The translations under genes and the position numbers were made by a program. Below are positions 54,744 to 64,000 of a stretch of 64,000 nt of DNA, in pieces (position 1 is the first letter of the stretch; the number at the start of each line of letters is the position of its first letter). Under the pieces are notes generated by a model that worked only from the letters and a program-made list of their open reading frames with translations, had not been told where the DNA came from and made no database searches. This DNA is from Vandiemenella viatica. Its lineage: Eukaryota > Arthropoda > Insecta > Orthoptera > Morabidae. The stretch spans positions 241,311,539 to 241,375,538 of the forward strand of contig JARYHS010013630.1 of NCBI GenBank assembly GCA_031002005.1. The letters are read 5' to 3'.

Positions 54744-55529
54744 TGTTACGAAATTATAACTTTCTTTAATATACGTTTATCTCACTAATATCAACATTAC
54801 ATGTAGGGTCAATTTGTTTATAAAACAGAAGTATGAAACAAAGCCAATAAAATTGTATAATTGATGTATCTGTAACTGCAAAATGTTAGTCATCTTCAGA
54901 TGACCCCGTAGTAAATTTGTCTAAAACCGAATGTTCATTATCGAGAAAGAATTTTTTTCACTATGCTGTAGCCTACTATAGATTTCATTTATTTGTTATT
55001 AAGTATAAAAAAAATAGTTACTAGATAAAACAAACTAATGTACTGGTTTTAAATACATTTAATTAAAGAATTTATATTTGCTCAGCTGAACAAGAAATTT
55101 CTGTAGATTACTGAATTTACGTCTCGACACAACATGCAAGACTGGGACGTATCATTGCAGATTTTTATCGAAATCATGTACAACTGCAATACTTTATTCA
55201 CTCTGTCGATATTAACGGGCGAAGTGCAGAAATTAGAGTTACAGTGAATAACAACGAAATAAAAATGATTCATTTCGGATGCATACTTGTTTACACAGGT
55301 GAGGCACCTCGTCTGCATCTTCATCCATACTCCGAAATTCAAAAATATTGCGGGTGGTAGATGGTGCTTCGTATGAAACTCATTCAATGTTTTTGTTCAT
55401 GAGCATTGCTATAGTATATTTTTGAAGCAACCATCAGTACTGTACACGCAATGAGCAATGGCGTAATACAGTATGGCGGACAATAAAACAGTGTTTACTC
55501 ACAAAGGTACCTAATATGGTAAGTCAGTG
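54744..55529. other. No gene recognised
   Basis: AT-rich. A 101-codon minus-strand frame (55082-55387) has no recognisable domain. Confidence 0.35.
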
Positions 55530-55720
55530 TTTCTTTCGTGCCTAATGTTAGAGAGGACGCACGTTCGTTGCCCCGTCCGGTCATCCAGATTTTGATTTCC
55601 CGTAGTTTGCCGAGATCACTCCAGGAATGCCAAAAAAGGTTCCCCAAAAAGACCACCCACCGATTTCCTTCCTGTCTCTTAACCAAAATCTTCACAATCT
55701 CTACGTCGTTGGTCACTGAA
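55530..55720 (+). mobile_element. tRNA-derived SINE, family A, strongly diverged
   Basis: CCCCGTCCGGTCATCCAGAT, TTTGATTTCCCGTAG, GATCACTCCAGGAATGCC and the CTCTACGTCGTTGG end keep the order of the family, with deletions in the head. Confidence 0.65.
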
Positions 55721-55929
55721 ACAAGAAAATGTTTCTATAAAGAAAATAATAACTTTGGTATTTACGAGAACAACGAGAATGTCTTAATTGTGCGGAATTT
55801 CAGTTTTAACATTTTAATAGATCCATAGGCACTGTTGTTCATTTTTGATTAGCAGTAGTGAGTGAAAAAACTCATATTTTATGACTTTCTAGAAATTATA
55901 GAAACCTTATTGAATATCTACGTGCCAGA

Positions 55930-56640
55930 AAATTGGTTATCTGTGATATCTCTCATAGTCATCTCATCATCTCTATTAGACGTTTCCGCTTCTGCGGGTC
56001 GTCCAGCACATTCTATTCCAAGACTGGCGGTCAATCCAGAATTTTTCCTCTACCACTTGGGTCTATCCATCCTGCCCGTGACTCTTCCAGTTGGTCTCCA
56101 TCCCTTCCCACTGTTCAAGAGTGCTAACTTCGACAGTTTACCCTCCTCCATCCTCATAACACGCCCCAGCGACTGCAGTCTCTTCCTTATTAACATGTCT
56201 TCCAATGCTTCTACCTGTAATCTCTTCCTGATGTTTTCATTTCTAATTTTTACCTTTACTTGCGACGTTCTCCATCCCTCTAAGAAACTTCATTTCTGCA
56301 CCCTGTAAGCTGTTACTATCTCCTTGTTCATGTCCAGGTTTCAGAGCTACAGATTAGTATTGGCTGGTAATATACTTTATAGAGCAAAATTTTGGCTTCC
56401 TTTACTATGTTGCACCTCCACATTATATCCCTTATCTAATTATACAGTTGTCCATACTTCCTTATTCTCTGACCTATTTCTTCTTACATCATTCCATTGG
56501 TAATTACCTTGCTCCCTAAATACGCAAACTACCCATTCCAATTTTTTTTGCCGTCGAGTAACACATCCTTCGATGGGCTAGTGTTTCTTGCTATCTTCAT
56601 TATCTTGGCTTTTGTGCACATATCTCCATGCACGTTTTAC
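55930..56640 (-). pseudogene. RTE-like LINE C-terminal tail remnant
   Basis: On the minus strand, decayed frames read KVKIRNENIRKRLQVEALED, then LQSLGRVMRMEEGKLSKLAL and GWRPTGRVTGRMDRPKW. This is the LGHV.RM.E..LPK...GRRPRGR-type tail of RTE-like proteins. Upstream (56300-56640) are further traces of the thumb. Stops present; dead. Confidence 0.6.
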
Positions 56641-57071
56641 TTCGATATGCGTTAGTATTTTATGAATGTGCAACAGGAAAAATAGAAGATTAGTGTAATT
56701 ACAGCACTGGAGTTTTAAGTCATTCATGATTTAGTTTTTCCTCGGAATTCAACGCCTTCTAACCAGCAGTTGAGGCAAGAACAAAGCTTGTGGATGTAAT
56801 TGTACACTATGTTAATCTAAAATTGTGGCGTTGTTCAACCGTAAACATTTGGTCTATTGAGCCAAACACAGAGTTCCCATAGACAAAGTGTAAGTTCGTG
56901 TAAACCATTTCGAATTGGTGTCATGGATAATTTGTCTCTTCCCTGAGTTTACTATTAGTCAATTTATTCATTAAATTGCAGATCATTTCTGCAATTGTCC
57001 ACTTTCAAAGTAAACATCTTGCTGTATTGTTGCAAAAGCAGTGAACTATGTGAGAGGTAACGCTTTGACCT

Positions 57072-57205
57072 TGTCCAGATTTCGGTTTTCCATGACATCC
57101 CCAAAACACTCCAGGCGAATGCCGAGATGGTTACTTAAAGGGCATGGCTGAATTCCTTCCCTCAGTCATTTCTCGCCTCTAATGACACCGACAAGATGTA
57201 AAGCC
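57072..57205 (+). mobile_element. tRNA-derived SINE, family A, 5'-truncated
   Basis: Begins in the body (TGTCCAGATTTCGGTTTTCC), CACTCCAGGCGAATGCCGAG, ends CTCTAATGACACCGACAAGA. The tRNA head is missing. Confidence 0.75.
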
Positions 57206-57626
57206 GTAATGGGAAAAAACTGAGGTATCACCGACAATATGACTCTGGATGGTGTACATAACACTATAATCATCCAAAATTAAATGGATTCGTATGTGGG
57301 CATTTTCTAATAAAAATATTAAAAAAACTTATTACAAGTGTCTTTACATTACAGCTGCGTCAGAAAGAAAAGTTGGAGCATACTTTTCTAAATACTTAGT
57401 AAGGTTGTTACGAAGATAACGGAAAGTAGAGTGTGAAATGAATGACTTCGTTTGCCAAGAGATGGTGAATGCGGAGAACTTGACACCTAATACCCTAGCT
57501 TCGCGATAGCTCTGGCTATCTACTTACCATGTTGGTTACGAAAATACTGATGAGTGATAAACGTTTCACCACCATAAAAAATAATAGGATACGTAGAGTC
57601 CCCGGGAAATTAGATAACAGAATAAT

Positions 57627-57791
57627 TGAATAAAATTTTCTCGGGTAACTAGCCGAGTTAGTCTATCGGTCAAACACGACGTTTCGGCGGTCACAAAACT
57701 CTGCCGCCATTGTCAATTGGTTGTGACCGCTGAAACGTCGGGTTTGATCGACAGACTAACTCGGCTAGTTACCAGAGAAAAATTTATTCAT
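57627..57791. mobile_element. Hairpin MITE with 70-bp arms
   Basis: Two inverted arms, 57627-57696 and 57721-57791, about 93 percent identical by eye, separated by a 24-base loop. Shared words: GGTAACTAGCCGAGTTAGTC, TCAAAC.CGACGTTTC, GCGGTCACAA. The whole region would fold into one long RNA or DNA hairpin. TGAATAAA lies at both outer edges, either as the last arm bases or as an 8-bp duplication. Confidence 0.8.
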
Positions 57792-59183
57792 TTTCAACGC
57801 CGAAAAAAACACCAGTCTTAACTGGAGTATTTCTTTTTCTACGTTAAAACATAATATCATAATTGAAACATCATCTCTGAAAGATGCAAAATATGTTTAC
57901 AGAAGTTTCAGTATATCGAAACAAAAAAGTAGCTGCAGTGCAGAAGGCATATGCAGATTACTTTGCCTTCTAAGAGCAACTGTTCGCAAAATGGACTTTT
58001 TTAAAAGTGTGACGTAGTTTTTTGAAGACGCGTTACAGTCGATTCCCTACAACTTTACAGACTCCGGTGGAAATGGGTAGAAAAATTTAAGATACAACGT
58101 TTTCGACAGTGGTTCAAAACCGATGTCTTATGTTATTTACATTACGATTCTCTGCAACTCCAGCAATGACCGAGGACATAATTAAATGAACAATTATCAT
58201 GAGGCTATAAGCTAATAAGCACATTACTTGAACAGTGTGTTACTAGATCTATATTGACATTTAATCTTCATGATCAGATCATTCCTATAACACAAAACAC
58301 AGTGAATAAATGAGCACTGGACATCCCAGGAGATGTTTCAGGTTGGCATAAAACAGCACCCACCGAAATATATCGTCTCTTCTTGTCGGATAATTGAAGA
58401 TTTCTTTTTTTTTATATTCTTCGAAAAATTTGTTATTCAAAATTATTCGCGCATTGTTTCGGTGAAAAGTGGGAACTGTCTGTAATAGCGAAAACAAAAA
58501 TGCCAGATACGAAGAGGAGTATCTTGTCTTGTATCATTGCTTAAAATGTCCAACCAGCAATTTTATCAAATCCAGTTCATGAAACGTACGAATTATGTAT
58601 TTCGTCGACGTAATAACTAAAACGAGTTGCAGTACACGCTACATTCTTATAATTTCGCCCGTGGTACAATTTAGTGTTTCTACTCGCCCTGAGCTCCAGC
58701 TGAGAATCGCGCGAATAGTGTAGTATCTGGAGGCAGCGTGCCAATTCTGTTATCGGGGCGTCAGTCAGCTGCGACTATGAAACGCAATATGATAAAACGT
58801 CATACTTATACGATACGGTAAACGGGTAAACAACTATGCTTTGAGAAAAAAAAATATGCTGACGATCTGCTGTTTATAACTGCAATATTAAAACGGCTCG
58901 TATATATACGGAAATTAGACTGTTCAGGTTAAACGACTTTTAACCACTGAAGATTTCGGTGAGTAATTATTTAACACAGTTCGCTCTGAGCCATAGAACA
59001 GTGCGGATCGCTTCCTTGTTTACGCGCGTGCCGTTCCAAGTGGTGTGAACAAGCTATTGGATTTCGTGGCAACACAGTGGTTAGTGTTACTTCAATCACA
59101 AGTTACCGCTTTGGATTAACAACACAACAGGTGGAAGATAGTGGGTGAATAGTGAAAGAGGTGTAAGCCCACGGGCTTACAAA
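57792..59183. other. No gene recognised; 5' UTR of the I-type LINE near the right end
   Basis: The last few hundred bases before 59184 are less AT-rich and may be the 5' UTR of the element that follows; I cannot place its first base. Confidence 0.35.
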
Positions 59184-60263
59184 ATGCAGGAGGACACGGA
59201 TGGATGCACATCAGAGGAGACGGCCGAAGCTATAGCCTCGGCCCTACAAGCGTGCTATTCGCCGATTGAAGTCCATCCCGTAAGTACGCCGCCCATTGCA
59301 CATTCATATCCTGATAAGATAACAGTCATCAAGAAACGCAAACTACGTGCATATGCCGACCTAGAACAGACTTCTCGCATAACTATCAGATATGAAGGAA
59401 CCCCAACTGGGGAAATTGACCTAAACATGAATATCGATAGAGTTCCATCTACACCTAATAACCCCACAATTGCCACAGACCTTACAGGAAGTGAAGAGAC
59501 AGCCCAATCAGAAATGTTAATAGCAACTTATACTAGCAATAGCAGCCAAAAAGCCATAGTTAAGGGATCCATGGATCTATCAACAGACAATTCAACAAAT
59601 GTTCAAACAGCTACTCCATTGGGACAAGAGATATTCATGTATTCAGAACACGATTCTGGTCCATTCATGGTTTATGCAGAACAGACGAACTCGGAAGACC
59701 ACACAAATAGAGGCGCCCTCGGACGTCTACACCCCATGTCCGTTGGTAAATTTATTAGGAACTCTATCCCAGAAATGAAACATTCGATACTTAAAATATC
59801 AGCTAAAGGGAGGAACCGTGTCCAGATAGAATTCAACAACTGTAAGGCAGCAAACGGCTTTTCATCAGTCACCAACCACCCCCAAAATATAAAATTCTTT
59901 ATACCGCGCAATTGAATCGTTAAAGAGGGGGTAATAAGAGGGGTAGATACAAGATTAACTGATGAGGAAATAATAAATGTAATAGACTCAGATATCGAAG
60001 TAATAGCAGCCAGAAGACGAAAACATAAGATCATAATCGACGAAAACTACCAGTGGATCCCGCGCCAAATGTTATGCGTTCCATTCAAAGGACAGAGCCT
60101 CACACCACACGTTTTCATCAACTACACTAGATGTCAAGTCGAATCATACGTGCAAAGAGTCACTCAGTGTTATAAATGTTTGAGATATAGTCATATCAAC
60201 AAGCACTGTCGCAGCAATGCTCGATATGCCAAATACAGAGAGGCCCACGAAACATCTGGATGA
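59184..60263 (+). pseudogene. I-type ORF1 (gag-like), split by a stop
   Basis: ATG at 59184, open to TGA/TAG near 59915, after which the same protein continues to 60263. The N-terminal half is acidic and Ser/Thr rich. The middle has the I-clade pattern GPFMVYAEQ then LHPMSVGKFIRNSIPEMKHS and KGRNRVQIEF, FFIPRN. Past the stop come EGVIRGVDTRLTDEEIINVI, FINYTRCQVESYVQRVTQCY and the zinc knuckle CYKCLRYSHINKHC (CX2CX4HX4C, intact). The second knuckle is lost (cysteines replaced by tyrosines in ARYAKYREAHE). Role in the family: RNA binding and particle formation. Only one stop in the first 400 codons. Confidence 0.75.
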
Positions 60264-60719
60264 AACAAAACCAACAACTTTCACTGTGCAATATGTAGAG
60301 GAGACCATAGCTACATCAAGCTCCTGCCCAGAGTTTATGAAACAAAAGCGCTTCAAGACCCTTATGGCCTACAATAACCTCACTTTAGAACAAGCATCAA
60401 CACTATAAAATCCAACCTCCTACGATAAACAAGTTGCCAGCCCCTCCATTACCCCAAACACCAATGCGCACTCCTAAATCCGGAACGTTAGCAACCACTC
60501 CCACACAAGGACTGGCAATAACTAGACCTGTTCCTACGCTGCAAGAACGACTCCATAAGCAAGCCAGTGCAGAGCCTACGTCCAAACAGCAGTCAACCAG
60601 AAGTCAACATATACAGATTCAATCAGAATTGTACTTTGATCACAGACCTTCCACATCCGTCCCGAGTGCCCAACAATAATGGGGAAGTGCAATAACTTCA
60701 TGCAGTGAAACATTCGGTC

Positions 60720-61395
60720 AATCCAATCTAATAAAGAAAATCTACGATACCTCCTCCAAGAAAATCCCATTGCAGTTGCGGGACTAATGGAAACATGGCT
60801 GAAACCGGACTACCAATTATTTTGTACAGGATACAATGTGATTCGGTCGGATCGAGTAGACGGATACGGAGGGGTGGTTCTTTTGATAAAGAGCGGAATA
60901 CAGTAAGAAGAAATACAGCTTAACTTGCAGGGTTCGCCTCTGCAAGCTTGCGCAGCCAACGTAAAATTTGACAGTAGGAACCACAGAATAATAGCAGTTG
61001 CCTCAATCTATAGATCCCCTCAGTCTCCAATCTCTAACAGAGAAATTCGTCAGGTAATAAAGCAATTAACTTCCCCAATGCTAATCATGGTGGATCTTAA
61101 CGTCCACCACCAATAGTGGGGAAGCGAATCCAACTGCGCAGTAGGCAAAGTGGTAATAACTATACCGTAAGAAATGAATTTGGTTCTACTGAACGACGGA
61201 TCAGAAACGAGGTACCATAGAGCCACAGAACGTAAATCGGCTGTGGATACCTCATTCATCTCCCCGGATTTGGTTATCGATATAGAATGGAAGATCTTCA
61301 CCGACCCATCGCGATCTGATCATTTTCCAATCATAATGACACCTCCTAATCAGACATTCGAGGGCACACAGACAACAACGCCATACAGTTGGAAG
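60720..61395 (+). pseudogene. I-type ORF2, endonuclease domain
   Basis: Reads PIAVAGLMETWLKPDYQLF (Glu kept), YNVIRSDRVDGYGGVVLLIK, IIAVASIYRSPQSPISNREI, MLIMVDLNVHHQ (the usual GDFNAHH has lost G and F), then after two stops TSFISPDLVIDIEWKIFTDP and SRSDHFPIIMT (SDH kept). It ends at the CR1 junction. APE-type endonuclease nicks target DNA for reverse transcription. In-frame stops at about 60906, 61116 and 61170; inactive. Confidence 0.7.
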
Positions 61396-62048
61396 ATAGG
61401 TCCAATAGGTTTGATGTGTTGTCTGGATCTGATTCAGATCCACAATCGTCAATCAGCGAGTGGCCAGCCCTCCCGCCCGCTAGGTCTGGGCGATCACAGA
61501 AGGGAATTCTGGTGATAGGTAGCTCCAACGTTAGGCGTTTCATTGAGCCCCTTAGCGACATGGCGAACAGGTCTGGGATGAAGTCCAATGTCCATTCTTT
61601 GTGCATTCCGGGCGGTCTGATCCATGATGTGGAACAGGCCATCCCGGATGCCATTGAGCGGACGAGGTGTAGCCAGCTGCGGATTGTAGCTCATGTCGGC
61701 ACCAATGATGCTTGCCGCCTCGGGTCGGAGGGTATACTCTCTTCCTTCCGGCGGCTTGCTCATACGGTGAACTCTGTGGTTGATGACCGCAAGATTTCGG
61801 CTGAGCTAACCATCTGCAGTATTGTCGATAGAACTGACTGTGGACCTCTGGTTCAGAGCCGAGTCGAGGGTCTGAACCAGAGACTGCGTCGTATCTGCGA
61901 TAATCATGGCTGCAGATTCCTTGATCTTGGCCCTGGGGTCGAATCGTGTAGGGTTCCCTTGGATAGATCAGGTGTGCACTACACACGTGAATCGGCTACA
62001 CGGGTGGCAGGTGCCGTGTGGAGTGCATTGGGGGATTTTTTAGGCTGA
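61396..62048 (+). CDS. CR1 ORF1 with SGNH-hydrolase (esterase-like) domain
   Basis: About 217 codons, open from the insertion junction to TGA 62046-62048; the true start is lost, so it is N-terminally truncated. After a Ser/Asp-rich lead (NRFDVLSGSDSDPQSSISEW) comes an SGNH fold pattern: KGILVIGSSNVRRFIEPL (block I, Ser in GSSN), LRIVAHVGTNDACRLGSEGI (block III, GTND) and PLDRSGVHYTRESATRVAGA (block V, D..GVH with the His). Esterase domains in ORF1 are known in some CR1/L2-type LINEs; their task is unclear, possibly lipid binding or hydrolysis. The frame ends GDFLG with a slippery T TTT TTA two codons before the stop. Confidence 0.8.
62036..62042 (+). promoter_or_regulatory. Candidate -1 ribosomal frameshift site
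   Basis: T_TTT_TTA aligned with ORF1 codons GAT TTT TTA, followed by GGC TGA. Slipping back one base enters ORF2 (TTT TTT AGG CTG), which is open and lacks an ATG here. The heptamer is the same type as known retroviral and other -1 sites. I could not show a stable downstream stem-loop or pseudoknot by eye. Confidence 0.45.
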
Positions 62049-63247
62049 GGGAGGAAGACCCGAAACTAGGATTACAGTCACGGGCAGCCCAATTAAATTC
62101 GGCACCATATGTTAGGAGTAGCGAAAATCAATCTCGACCGTTAAAAGTACTCGTTATAAACCGTAGAAGTGTTTGTAATAAGCAGCCTGAGCTTGAAAGC
62201 GTTATTAGTAGCACAGAAGCTGATATAGTATTAGGTACTGAAAGCTGGTTAAAACCGGATATAAGTTCAGCAGAAATTTTTAACTATAGCATGAATGTTT
62301 TCCGTAAGGATAGGTTACATTCAAATGGAGGTGGTGTATTTATAGCTGTTCGTAAACACCTGTCGTGTAACGAAATAAGTATTGATACGGTCTGTGAAAT
62401 CCTATGGATTAGACTAATAGTAGCTAGGACAAAACTTGTAATAGGGTCTTTCTATCGTCCACCAGATGCAGATGTAGGTGTTGCTGAGGCCTTAAGAAAT
62501 AACGTAAGTAATATAGCTCGTCAATTTCCGGATCATGGAATAATACTAGGAGGCGACTTCAACTTACCGTATATTGACTGGAGTAATTACGCCCACGTTA
62601 CTGGTGGCAGGGATAAAATATCCTGTGAGATTATTCTCGACCTTTTCTCAGATCTTAATGTTGAGCAGCTCGTCACTGAACCAACGCGGTGCGACAACGA
62701 AAACGAAAACATTTTAGATATTCTCGTTACAAATAGGCCTGAATTATTTACGGACATTTCTACCACCACGGGAATAAGTGATCATAAAGCTGTAATTGCT
62801 ACAGTAAAATTAACAGTCGAGCGCAAAAAGAAAAAAGAAAGGGTCGTTTACAGGTTCGAAAAGGCCCCAAAGGAGAGTTTAAGAACGTTTTTGAGGGATA
62901 AATACATTACCTTTGTAGAAGGAAGAGGTTCGGTTGAAGAGATGTGGCTTCGATTCATAAATATAGTCAGGGAAGGTATGGACTTACATATACCGAAAAG
63001 GACAATCAGTGACGGGAACGGTCCCCCGTGGTATACGCGTGAATTTAAAAGGTTACTTAAAAAGCAAAGGAAGATTCATGCACGCTCAAGAATGACGATG
63101 TATAGGAGTGATTTAGAAAAACTAGCTGAGACAAGAGGACAGGTCAAGAATGCGATGCGCGAAGCCTTCAATGACTTTCGATGCAACTCACTTTCCAAGA
63201 GCCTCATTGAAAATCCAAAGAAATTTTGGTCGTATGTAAAAAAAAAT
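62037..63247 (+). CDS. CR1 ORF2, endonuclease domain and linker
   Basis: Open in the -1 frame relative to ORF1 from before 62018 (no ATG; first Met about 90 codons in). Endonuclease: VLVINRRSVCNKQPELESV (catalytic Asn), DIVLGTESWLKPDI (Glu), IGSFYRPPDADVGV, GIILGGDFNLPYIDWSNY (Asp/Asn), NILDILVTNRPELF and TTTGISDHKAVIATVKL (Asp/His). All catalytic positions are kept. The linker includes GNGPPWYTREFKRLLKKQRK and ENPKKFWSYVKK. The frame is lost at a run of nine A (63239-63247). Confidence 0.85.
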
Positions 63248-64000
63248 AGGTGGTTGTGACAACAATATGCCAGTTCTACGAAAAGACGGTCGGGAAGTTG
63301 ATGACAGCCGCGACAAGGCTACCCTATTTACCGCCGAATTTAAAAATTCCTTCACTGACGAAAAGATGGAAAACATCCCAGTTTTTCCACGGAGTGTTGA
63401 ATTTGAAATGGATCCAGTACAAATTGATAGTGTAGGTATCATAAAACAATTAAAGCTCCTGAAGTGGGGGAAAGCGCCGGGTCCAGATGGTGTACCAGTA
63501 AGAGTATTTTCGGAATACGCGGAAGAAATAGAACCATTTCTGTCAGATATATTTCGTAAATCTTTAGAGGAAAGAAAGTACCTTCTGACTTGAAAATTGC
63601 GCAGGTGATTCCCGTTTTCAAGAAAGGAGATCGGAGTGATCCTAGGAATTATCGTCCGATATCGCTAACATCTGTTTGCAGTAGAATTCTGGAGCATGTC
63701 ATATGCTCTAACGTTATGAAGTTTCTAGATGAAAACGAGCTACTTACAGCATACCAACACGGATTTCGGAAGAACCGATCATGTGAAACGCAACTGGCTC
63801 TATTTTCGCATGAAGTAATGAAAGTTATTCATGCGGGATCACAAGTTGATGCTATTTTCTTGGATTTTCAGAAAGCTTTTTATTCTGTACCACACAACCG
63901 ACTCTTAGCGAAGATCCGAGCGTACGGTATATCTGATCAGATTTGCGAATGGATACGCGATTTTCTAACTGGTCGGTCACAGTATGTCGTTATAGACGGG
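63248..64000 (+). pseudogene. CR1 ORF2, reverse transcriptase (partial)
   Basis: After the A9 shift: IGGCDNNMPVLRKDGREVDD, TAEFKNSFTDEKMENIPVFP, KWGKAPGPDGVPVRVFSEYA; a second one-base shift near 63570; then VPSDLKIAQVIPVFKKGDRS, DPRNYRPISLTSVCSRILEH, AYQHGFRKNRSCETQLALFS and AIFLDFQKAFYSVPHNRLLA (motif A: the metal-binding Asp in FLDF is kept, but the conserved second Asp reads Tyr). It ends GISDQICEWIRDFLTGRSQY. The palm FADD motif lies beyond the window. HGFRKNRSCETQL is characteristic of CR1. Confidence 0.82.

Larger units (their letters stand above)
59184..61395 (+). mobile_element. I-type LINE, 3' part replaced by a CR1
   Basis: Keeps ORF1 and the endonuclease part of ORF2, then stops abruptly at about 61395 where the CR1 begins within the words PYSWKI. 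The rest of ORF2 is absent from the window. Likely the same clade as the fragment at 1-724. Confidence 0.7.
61396..64000 (+). mobile_element. CR1-clade LINE with SGNH-type ORF1, runs off window
   Basis: 5'-truncated inside ORF1 at the junction with the I-type LINE, then ORF1, ORF2 endonuclease and RT as far as motif A and beyond, to the last base of the window. Coding sequence is nearly intact, with two single-base shifts in ORF2. Confidence 0.82.

Noticed and set aside
61552..61986. 144-codon minus-strand frame
   Set aside because: Antisense to the SGNH-domain ORF1, which has convincing motifs.

Overview
The window looks like an intergenic and intronic stretch of a large, AT-rich, repeat-filled insect genome. 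A polyneopteran (cockroach, termite or stick-insect type) is my best guess, because one tRNA-derived SINE family recurs eight times. The species cannot be fixed from this sequence. The only recognisable host gene is the 3' end of a plus-strand Kazal-type gene: a Kazal exon at 16971-17136, a microexon near 17817-17833, a terminal exon at 22638-22669, and AATAAA signals at 22797-22806. Its last intron (about 4.8 kb) carries a CR1 fragment and a 2.7-kb satellite array. A run of exactly 1000 N (33040-34039) is an assembly gap.

Everything else I could identify is mobile or repetitive DNA. Layout: 1-724, 3' end of an I-clade LINE with a (TAA)n tail; 2390-4680, a degenerate tandem repeat split by a dead Tc1-like transposon; 4900-6180, an RTE-type LINE split by a SINE; 7330-8510, an R1-type LINE remnant; 10681-10921, a hAT MITE; 12064-13413, a Harbinger-like element; 13.7-16.0 kb, SINEs and a MITE; 16.97-22.8 kb, the Kazal gene; 23214-24053, a mariner-like element whose intact ORF encodes only the DNA-binding half; 26.2-31 kb, a minus-strand RTE split by a CR1 and by a MITE; 34.0-50.4 kb, a deep nest; 50.7-52.9 kb, another minus-strand LINE split by a SINE; 54-59 kb, remnants and a perfectly folding hairpin element; 59.2-64 kb, an I-type LINE cut by a CR1 element that runs off the window edge.

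The 34-50 kb nest can be dated by target-site duplications. A minus-strand CR1 is interrupted by a 7.3-kb hAT-like element (34228-41573, 8-bp duplication), which contains a second hAT-like element (37613-40146, 8-bp duplication) and a Tc1-like element. Next to the CR1 5' end lies a 5'-truncated RTE (42365-50436, 10-bp duplication), itself interrupted by a 6.4-kb R1-clade LINE (43260-49684, 12-bp duplication) that looks full length.

Two elements stand out. The CR1 at 61396-64000 encodes an SGNH-esterase-like ORF1 whose end overlaps the endonuclease/RT ORF2 in the -1 frame. The overlap carries a U_UUU_UUA slippery heptamer, and ORF2 has no ATG nearby. The R1-clade element has an extra ORF with three 17-residue repeats built round VQTE plus a TITQT, resembling a multivalent dynein-light-chain (LC8) ligand.
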